From Haberlea rhodopensis (lineage: Eukaryota; Streptophyta; Magnoliopsida; Lamiales; Gesneriaceae): a DNA stretch of 64,000 nucleotides. Every line of letters starts with the position of its first letter. The stretch's first letter is position 1. Both the position numbers and the translations under genes were made by a program. The notes beneath the pieces are model-generated. The model was given only the letters and a program-made list of their open reading frames with translations, made no database searches and was not told the origin of the DNA. The stretch spans positions 1,550,001-1,614,000 of the forward strand of contig CAJQUN010000009.1 in assembly GCA_907163345.1 (NCBI GenBank), in the 5' to 3' direction. Shown in pieces: positions 57,911 through 64,000 of the stretch.

Positions 57911-59969
57911 TGTAAGTACCCTAGTTCCTTAAGTGCGGATTAAAGGCGTAAATAAAAATTTCCATGCATAAACAGAGTATAAAGGTTGTGTTGATGCCAT
58001 GAGCTATTAAATTGCAGTGCCAAAATAAAGTTCCAAAAGGGATTAGTTACATTCCCAACCAATAAATGCTAATCCTATAGCTTTACACTACTCCTAGAGT
58101 AGAGACTATACAAATTAAGCCTGCTATGCCAAAAGCACTCCTCACTGGCTCACCGCATCAACCCGCCTTAGCCCGTCCGCCCAAAAGTACCTACAGGAAC
58201 AACCCCAAACCATGAGCATGTATATAAATCATATTCACAATAATATGATCATAATTCAATGCATAAACCGTAAATGCAATTCACTTCCTGTATTTAACAC
58301 ATTTAAAAGCTCCATTGGTTGTCCCTGTACCACAATAATAATCAAAGGATTATAATGCCAATATGCATGTCATGACATGTATCCATTCCGTGTATATCAA
58401 TGGCCAATTTCCAGTCTTATTATATCAGTGGCATAATACCCCTCGCGTTTATATGACAGCGGCATTAATACCCCTCGCTTCGACATATTAGCGGCATAAT
58501 ATCCCTCGCATCAATATGACAGCGGCATTATCCTTCGCTCGACATATTTGCGGCAAATATTCTTCATCGCTAAATATGACAGCGGCAAGTATTCTATCAT
58601 CGCTTCGACATGACGGCGGCAAGTATTCTATCATCACTGCAATATAATCTCGACTCACAATATATATGCAACCGTAATGCATATCCAACCATGTATGCAA
58701 CCATAATGCATAACCAACCATATATGCAACCATAATGCATATCCAATCATGTATGCAACCATAATGCATAATTAAGACCATGTATGCAACCATAATGCAT
58801 AACCAATCAAAGCGTAATAAATACGTTTTACCGTCCGATGCTCGTACGTCTCACTACGTACCTTAGTTCCAAAAGTGGAGATATCGTGGAACTTTATCTC
58901 CTTTGATGTGTGGCTACCTGGGATGGTTCTACACAATCACATGAATCCATATTAGAAGCCAATAAATGAACCATTACCAAAAACATCATCATTTAGAACA
59001 AAATCCCAAAACCCACATTTTATGCCTTGCGATCGATCGGTCTAATTGAAGAAAAATAGGCATCCAAGTACTGCCTCCACCGATCGATCGAAACTTTTTA
59101 TCGATCGATCGAGACATCACACCGATCGATCGGAACAAAATTACCGATCGATCGGTAAGCTCATTTCACGCCTTGTTCAGGCTCTGCCCTGCTCGATCGA
59201 TCGGACCCTAATTTCGATCGATCGAGCAGCCCTGTTCCAGCGAGAATCCTCCAAGTATGAGCTTCCAACAACACCTAAACTCATATACAACCAATAACAA
59301 CCACCATGCTCAACATTTAACCACAAAACAACCTTAAAATACATCCCCCAAACATAAACAACATGTTGGACCAAAATCCACCCTTTTTAACCCCAAAAAC
59401 AAGCTACAAACCCAACCAAAACTCAACAAGACTTCACCATAATGAAAGCTTACCACTTGAGCTTTAAGTTTTTAGCAAGAACTCACAAAAGACCCCTTTT
59501 TCAACGCTTTCTCCTCCCCTCTTGTTTCAGAAACGAAAAATGAAAACTTTTGGATGAATGTAGGAGGTTGTAGGGACATAAAGCTGATAGAGAGGAGTGA
59601 TGGGATGTAAAGGTGGGTGCAAGTGGCTCCCTTGCCAACTTATGTGATTTAAATGTTCATCTAAACAAAAGCATGGTGTATAGAATACCCCAACATGATA
59701 TTTTAAAAGCATTTTACCACAATGCACCAAAATCACCATTAAAATCATGATTTACCAAAAATTACAAACCAACACATTTAAACCATTATAACACCCAATT
59801 TCCCAACATGTATAACACGCACCCTGAAATGCTCTACCGGGTCACGCCTACCATGTGACAAGTATTTCACCAAGATAATTAGTCGCAACACATAATCTAA
59901 TTATCACCATAATATCACATAAACATAATTAATGCCCAAATTACAATTAATGATTTCGGGGATATCACA
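57911..59969 (-). repeat. Gypsy 5' LTR (2059 bp)
   Basis: Near-identical to 51020-53112, with the same three repeat zones (58440-58640, 58660-58810, and palindromes 59030-59225). Fewer palindromes because of the roughly 20-bp loss near 59040. Confidence 0.93.
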
Positions 59970-59974
59970 AAAAG

Positions 59975-61036
59975 TATGGCAAAAAATATTATTGTAAAGA
60001 CATGTATACTATGTACACTTTACACATGTTTATCAACAGCTTAGTTATAGCATAAAAGAAATGGTGGGAATGATCAGATATGATTTTTTTAATAAGGGGA
60101 GGGCTAAAAGAAATTTGAATATCATGAGATTTGAATACGATTTTTTTTAAAAGGAGAGTGAGCTTTAACTAAACATAGCCAAAAGCTTTGATATGATCTT
60201 TTCATATAGCCAAAAGTATAATATCCCAATGATCTACAAAAATAATATAGGATAAATAATTGAGAATAATAAAAATTATCCAATTTAAAAAATTATTTAA
60301 TTAATTATCAAAAAAACTTCATAAGACCATCTCTAAATTAATTCTTAATTTTAATATAATCTCTATTTTTTTAATAAAAAGTATTTATTTCTACAAAAAT
60401 AATTAATATGCAATACTAATTTGGATAAGTCAATATTCAAAGTCGTCTAAGTACAATTTCAAGTAATATTTTTATATTATAATTCTATTTTGGTTGTAGT
60501 TGACTTTGTAGTAATAATAAAAAAAGACATAATTTAAAATCATCTTATTTTTACATCGCACTCATATTCTTTATTTTAATTCGACTGTTCAGATATCCAA
60601 AATGTTATTTTATTCACCAAACAGTTTTTTTTTGGGTCAAATTTCATGCATTTAGTCAAACAAAAAATATATTTGTGTAGATTTGATTTGGACTTGATTT
60701 TGAATCTGATATAATTGATTTAAAATGATTAATATATTTAATTTTTATTTGAAAAATATTTTATATTAATATTGAGTTTGTATAAGTAAATCTAAATCAG
60801 GATCACTTACTATTACTATTTTTTTCAGTCGGCGATCGGGATTTTTTTGGCCCAGACGCAACTCGAACTCAAATCTATTCAAAATGATTAACTAAGTTTA
60901 ACCGATCAGGTTAAGCCTGGAAGCTCGGACCGCTTACCATTAAACCGGTTAAAAACGAAGAGAAGAAAAGAAACAAAAAAACAAAGGATCCACACGTCTC
61001 CGTTCAACCCAGTGACCCACTATCATCACCTCTTCC
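59975..61036. other. Intergenic region upstream of the CML gene
   Basis: AT-rich, no coding signal. About 60830-60955 is a GC-richer dispersed-repeat patch (GCAACTCGAACTCAAATC...GGAAGCTCGGACCGCTTACC). The gypsy insertion brings its LTR to within about 1.1 kb of the CML start codon. Confidence 0.6.
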
Positions 61037-61043
61037 TATATAT
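61037..61043 (+). promoter_or_regulatory. TATA box of the CML gene
   Basis: CCTATATATC, 66-72 bp before the ATG at 61109, in an otherwise CT/AC-rich leader typical of plant genes. Confidence 0.65.
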
Positions 61044-61108
61044 CTTCGTTTCCACACAAAAAAAATCAAACCAAAACGCAAAACGCAAACCGCTACAAGT
61101 CAGCGAAA

Positions 61109-61594
61109 ATGGCAGTGAATCCGACCCCAAATTCGACCTCCTCGATGTATCTCCAGAACACGGACGAGGTTCAGAAGGTGTTCCAGCGCTTCGATTCTAA
61201 TGGAGACGGCAAGATCTCCAAGGAGGAGCTCAGAGGAGTGTTGGAGGCCCTTGGATCCAGCACGTCTGCTGAGGAAGTGACGAAAATGATGGATGAAATA
61301 GACGCCGATAAGGACGGACACATCAATCTCCAGGAGTTCGCCGCCTTCTGCAAGGGCGACTCCGATCCCTACAACTCGGCGGAGAAGGAGCTGAGGGAGG
61401 CCTTCGAGCTATACGATCAGGATCATGACGGCAAAATCTCCGCCGCGGAGCTTCACCTGATCCTCACCCGCCTCGGAGAACACTGCTCCGTCAATGACTG
61501 TGCTGGCATGATCGGATCCGTCGATTCTGATGGAGACGGTTTCGTGAGCTTTGATGAGTTCAAGAAGATGATGACGACTAATAATGCTGCTTAA
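61109..61594 (+). CDS. Calmodulin-like protein (CML26/27-type), four EF-hands
   Basis: Intronless 161-aa calcium sensor. Four canonical EF-hand loops are complete: DSNGDGKISKEE (29-40), DADKDGHINLQE (65-76), DQDHDGKISAAE (103-114) and DSDGDGFVSFDE (139-150), each with Asp at position 1 and Glu at position 12, so all four should bind Ca2+. The order (two pairs joined by a linker of about 26 residues), the YDQDHDGKISAAELH block and the C-terminal FKKMMT match the Arabidopsis CML26/CML27 group. No signal peptide, myristoylation Gly or prenylation box is seen, so it is likely cytosolic or nuclear. The start is the first ATG after the TATA box; the short N-terminal extension is Ser/Thr/Pro-rich. 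GC-rich codon use contrasts with the surrounding AT-rich DNA, as usual for single-exon CMLs. Confidence 0.93.
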   Translation: MAVNPTPNSTSSMYLQNTDEVQKVFQRFDSNGDGKISKEELRGVLEALGSSTSAEEVTKMMDEIDADKDGHINLQEFAAFCKGDSDPYNSAEKELREAFELYDQDHDGKISAAELHLILTRLGEHCSVNDCAGMIGSVDSDGDGFVSFDEFKKMMTTNNAA

Positions 61595-62500
61595 ACGGTG
61601 TCGTTTTACGCGATCCTAAACTAGTAGTCTGTTACAGGTTCATTTTGCTATTTTCTCATTTTCCATTTTGCCATTTTCTATGATGAAAAATGAATCAGGA
61701 TTTCAGTTTGGTTTGTAGGGTTATCCTTTTATTTTAAGGGTTATCCTTCTATTTTAAAAGAAAGAGATTGAATCTGCACTTTTACCCCAAAAATTGGTAA
61801 CAAAGCAATAACTAATAGATATGCATAAAATAAATGGGACAGAAAATTTTTTATGTAAAAAACTTGAAAAGGAGGCTAAAAACACGGACCTAATCTAATA
61901 TTGTTACCTCAATTTTGGTTCGATTTGATAACAAATGAATTTGTACATCAAGAGAAAAAATATGGAAGAAGCTGTTGATCTTAGGCCATCATAAGGAAAG
62001 AGGCGATGGATCTCCCTCTAACCTACTGTTCCATTCAATTTATCCTTGGTCATGGGCTGTCCATTATGGCTTTTGATTAAGGCCTCTAATGACAATTAAA
62101 TGGGCCAAAATAAATGATAATGGGCCAAAATAAATGACAAATGAGTTAATAAAATATTGGAATGTGGCTAGTTAAATGGACCCTCAGTTCCTCTTGAGAC
62201 CGGGTCGAGCCCATAGAATCCGGGTCCGAACCGCACCAAATATCAGGGTATCATAAGTATCCCCCTCTAGTCGAGCTAGAGTAGCGCTGTATCGACTCAA
62301 ACTGGTTAGGTGAGGACCCGGATCGGTAGTCCTTCAAATGCCAAACTAAGATGTGACCTTGCGCCGTGCCGAGTTCCCAAGTCATGCTGTCAGCAGAGCC
62401 ATGACAATTCGAATGTCGATCCTTGATGAAATAGGTGGCTCGTAAAGCCCATACGAGGAACCAACGTGATCATAAATCTGAGCTTCTGTCAATAATAGCA
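61595..62500. other. CML 3' flank
   Basis: 3' UTR followed by non-coding DNA. From about 62180 the base composition changes to GC-richer, repeat-like wording (GACCGGGTCGAGCCC, TATCAGGGTATCATAAGTATCCCCCTC), probably the edge of an LTR or other repeat that continues to the window end. Confidence 0.5.
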
Positions 62501-64000
62501 GGTCGGACTGGGCAATAGGAATCCGAACTGAAGCTACTATAATCGATAATTCCGAGCTGGCAAAGGTGATCGAGAGCCCTGAGGCGATAAAACTGAGCTG
62601 AGCAAATAAATCTCACCCGACCTAAGCTCCAGAGATGATAAAATAAGTGAAAGAATTATTGTCCGACATGAGCTCCTGAGATAATGTATGAGAAAATAAT
62701 ACCCATCCGACCCGATATGAACAAATATTGCTCTCCCGACCTGATCTGAGCTCCGAAATAAGCAAGAGATCTGAGCTCCGAAATAAGCAAAAGCAAATAA
62801 TGCTCGCCTGAACTCCATAATCAATAATGCCTAGCTCAATCCCATGGCAGATAAAGCTCGCCGAACTCTAGAGCTAATAAACATACGGACATCCAGAGTT
62901 AATAAATATGCCGTGCTGAGCAAACAGAATACAGCTGAACTCCAGAAATGATCCATGGACAGCTAATAAATCCGAGCTGTTACATTTGCAGGGCTGACCT
63001 GCAATGACAACTCGAAGTAATTCTAAATACAGAATTAAATCTTGACAGGGCTGACCTGTTATATGTGCAGGGCTGGCCTGCAATAACCACTAGAAATGTA
63101 CAGAATTAAATGTTAAACAGGGCTGACCTGTTAATCTGTGCAGGGATGACCTGCAATAACAACTAGAAATAATTCTAAGAGAACTAAATCTTAACAGGGA
63201 TGGCCTGTTATTTGTGCAGGGCTGACCTGCAATAATAACTAGAAATAATTCTAAGAATTAAATCTTTACAGGGCTGACCTGTTATTTGTGCAGGGCTGAC
63301 CTGCAATGACAACTAGAAATAATTCGAAGTACATAATTAAATCTTAACATGGCTGACCTGTTGTATGTACAGGGCTGACCTGCAATAACAACTAGAAATA
63401 ATTCTAAATACAGAATTAAATCTTAAACAGGGCTGACCTGTTTTCTTGGCAGGGCTGACCTGCAATAATGACTAGAAATAATTCTAAGTACAGAATTAAA
63501 TCTTAAAACATGGCTGACCTATTTTCTTGGCAGGGCTGACCTGCAGTAAATATCTCAAAATAATTCTAAGTACAGAATTAAATCTTAATAGGCTGACCTG
63601 TTTTCCGGCAGGGCTGACCTGCATTAACTCTGAAGATAAACCGAGCATATAAGTCTCGCCCGACCGGAGCTCATGAAATAATCAATACGAGCAGATAATG
63701 CCCTGGCAATCTGAGCTTCAGAAATAATAAACCGAACACATACAGCTCGTACGTCCTGAATTCTAGAGCTAATAGATATGCGAAGATAGAGCTCATCTGA
63801 ATTCACGAAGTGAAAGATGTCCTGAGCTCTTGAGATGATAAAATGCTGAGCAAATAAAGCTCGTCTCGTATGATCCCAGAGTAAAATATGAGCAGATAAG
63901 ACATGTCCGGTCTGGACTCCAGATAATAAATACGAGCAGATAAGACCTGTCTGTGCTAATATTTGTCAGGGCCTCATACACCTGGGCTTAGGCAATCAGG
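62501..64000. repeat. Degenerate repeat block, probably part of a retroelement or satellite
   Basis: No coding frame of note. Short phrases such as GAGCTC(C)..AAATAAT, CGAGCAGATAA and an exact 22-bp direct repeat at about 62747/62769 (ATCTGAGCTCCGAAATAAGC) recur. The core 62987-63625 is a clear minisatellite described separately. The block runs off the window. Confidence 0.6.
62987..63625. repeat. Minisatellite of about 80-bp units with paired hairpins
   Basis: About eight head-to-tail units of roughly 70-82 bp. Each has a box TGCAGG-GCTGA-CCTGCA, then an A/T-rich stretch ending AGAATTAAATCTT, then a second box AACAGG-GCTGA-CCTGTT. Both boxes are hairpins with the same GCTGA loop and different, self-complementary stems. 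Later units carry substitutions (e.g. ACATGGCTGACCT) that weaken pairing. Confidence 0.85.

Larger units (their letters stand above)
51020..59969 (-). mobile_element. Complete Ty3/gypsy chromovirus (Tekay/Del-like)
   Basis: 8950-bp element flanked by the target duplication AAAAG (51015-51019, 59970-59974). LTRs at 51020-53112 and 57911-59969 begin TGTGATATCCCC and end GGTACTTACA on the minus strand. Primer site TGGTATCAGAGCAATGG (57906-57890) and a purine tract by the other LTR are in place. Gag, protease, RT, RNase H, integrase and chromodomain are in normal order on the minus strand. Disabling changes: a gag frameshift near 57320, a stop before RT near 56083, a stop in the integrase zinc region near 54407 and a frameshift near 53400. 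LTRs differ by few substitutions plus small indels, so insertion was recent. Confidence 0.93.

Noticed and set aside
62987..63625. CRISPR-like array
   Set aside because: The context is plant nuclear DNA; repeats and spacers are both repetitive and the spacers are not unique, so this is a minisatellite.

Overview
This is plant nuclear DNA, very probably from a eudicot. It has multi-exon genes with GT-AG introns and AT-rich introns and intergenic DNA. The LTR retroelements carry plant-type tRNA-iMet primer sites, and there is an Au-type SINE, a Mutator-like element (MULE) with a plant mobile domain gene, and a hAT element. I cannot name the genus. The genes read clearly as plant orthologues: SPF27/MOS4, actin-interacting protein 1 (AIP1), a methyl-CpG-binding-domain protein, golgin candidate 2 and a CML26/27-type calmodulin-like protein.

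Layout. 317-4707 (-): SPF27/MOS4, 5 exons. 5790-21365 (-): AIP1, 6 exons. Its coding sequence is about 1.8 kb but the gene is spread over about 15.6 kb, because intron 5 holds a SINE, intron 3 a rearranged Ty3/gypsy composite (10409-15776, TSD ATAAC) and intron 2 an integrase-less Ty1/copia element (16242-19869, TSD GTTTC). 21982-28805: a MULE with a 10-bp TSD. It carries a decayed MURA-type transposase (-) and a decayed plant-mobile-domain gene (+), and a solo LTR has landed inside a codon run of the latter. 30598-33362 (+): MBD protein, 5 exons. 34702-35214: small TIR element. 36829-43337 (-): golgin candidate 2, 10 exons, with a LINE-like relic in intron 2. 44196-44889: element with palindromic ends. 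46031-47337 and 47338-49051: a truncated gypsy LTR abutting a truncated hAT element. 49093-50060: unclassified remnant with a viral/retroelement-like promoter and polyadenylation layout. 51020-59969: complete Ty3/gypsy chromovirus (about 2.06-2.09 kb LTRs, TSD AAAAG) with a few disabling mutations. 61109-61594 (+): intronless CML. 62500-64000: degenerate repeats with a minisatellite core of paired hairpins.

The host genes are unrelated housekeeping or regulatory loci (splicing/immunity, actin turnover, methyl-DNA reading, Golgi tethering, calcium sensing) and do not form an operon-like unit. The most unusual material is in the mobile DNA: (i) a circularly permuted gypsy interior whose INT and gag halves meet through a tiny TG...CA LTR remnant; (ii) a two-gene MULE with hairpin arrays at both ends; (iii) CGATCGATCG palindrome clusters at nearly the same offset (about 735-755 bp) in three LTRs; (iv) a minisatellite whose paired hairpins keep the loop but change both arms of the stem together. 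Exon boundaries were placed by eye from splice consensus, reading-frame phase and remembered family similarity. No search was run.
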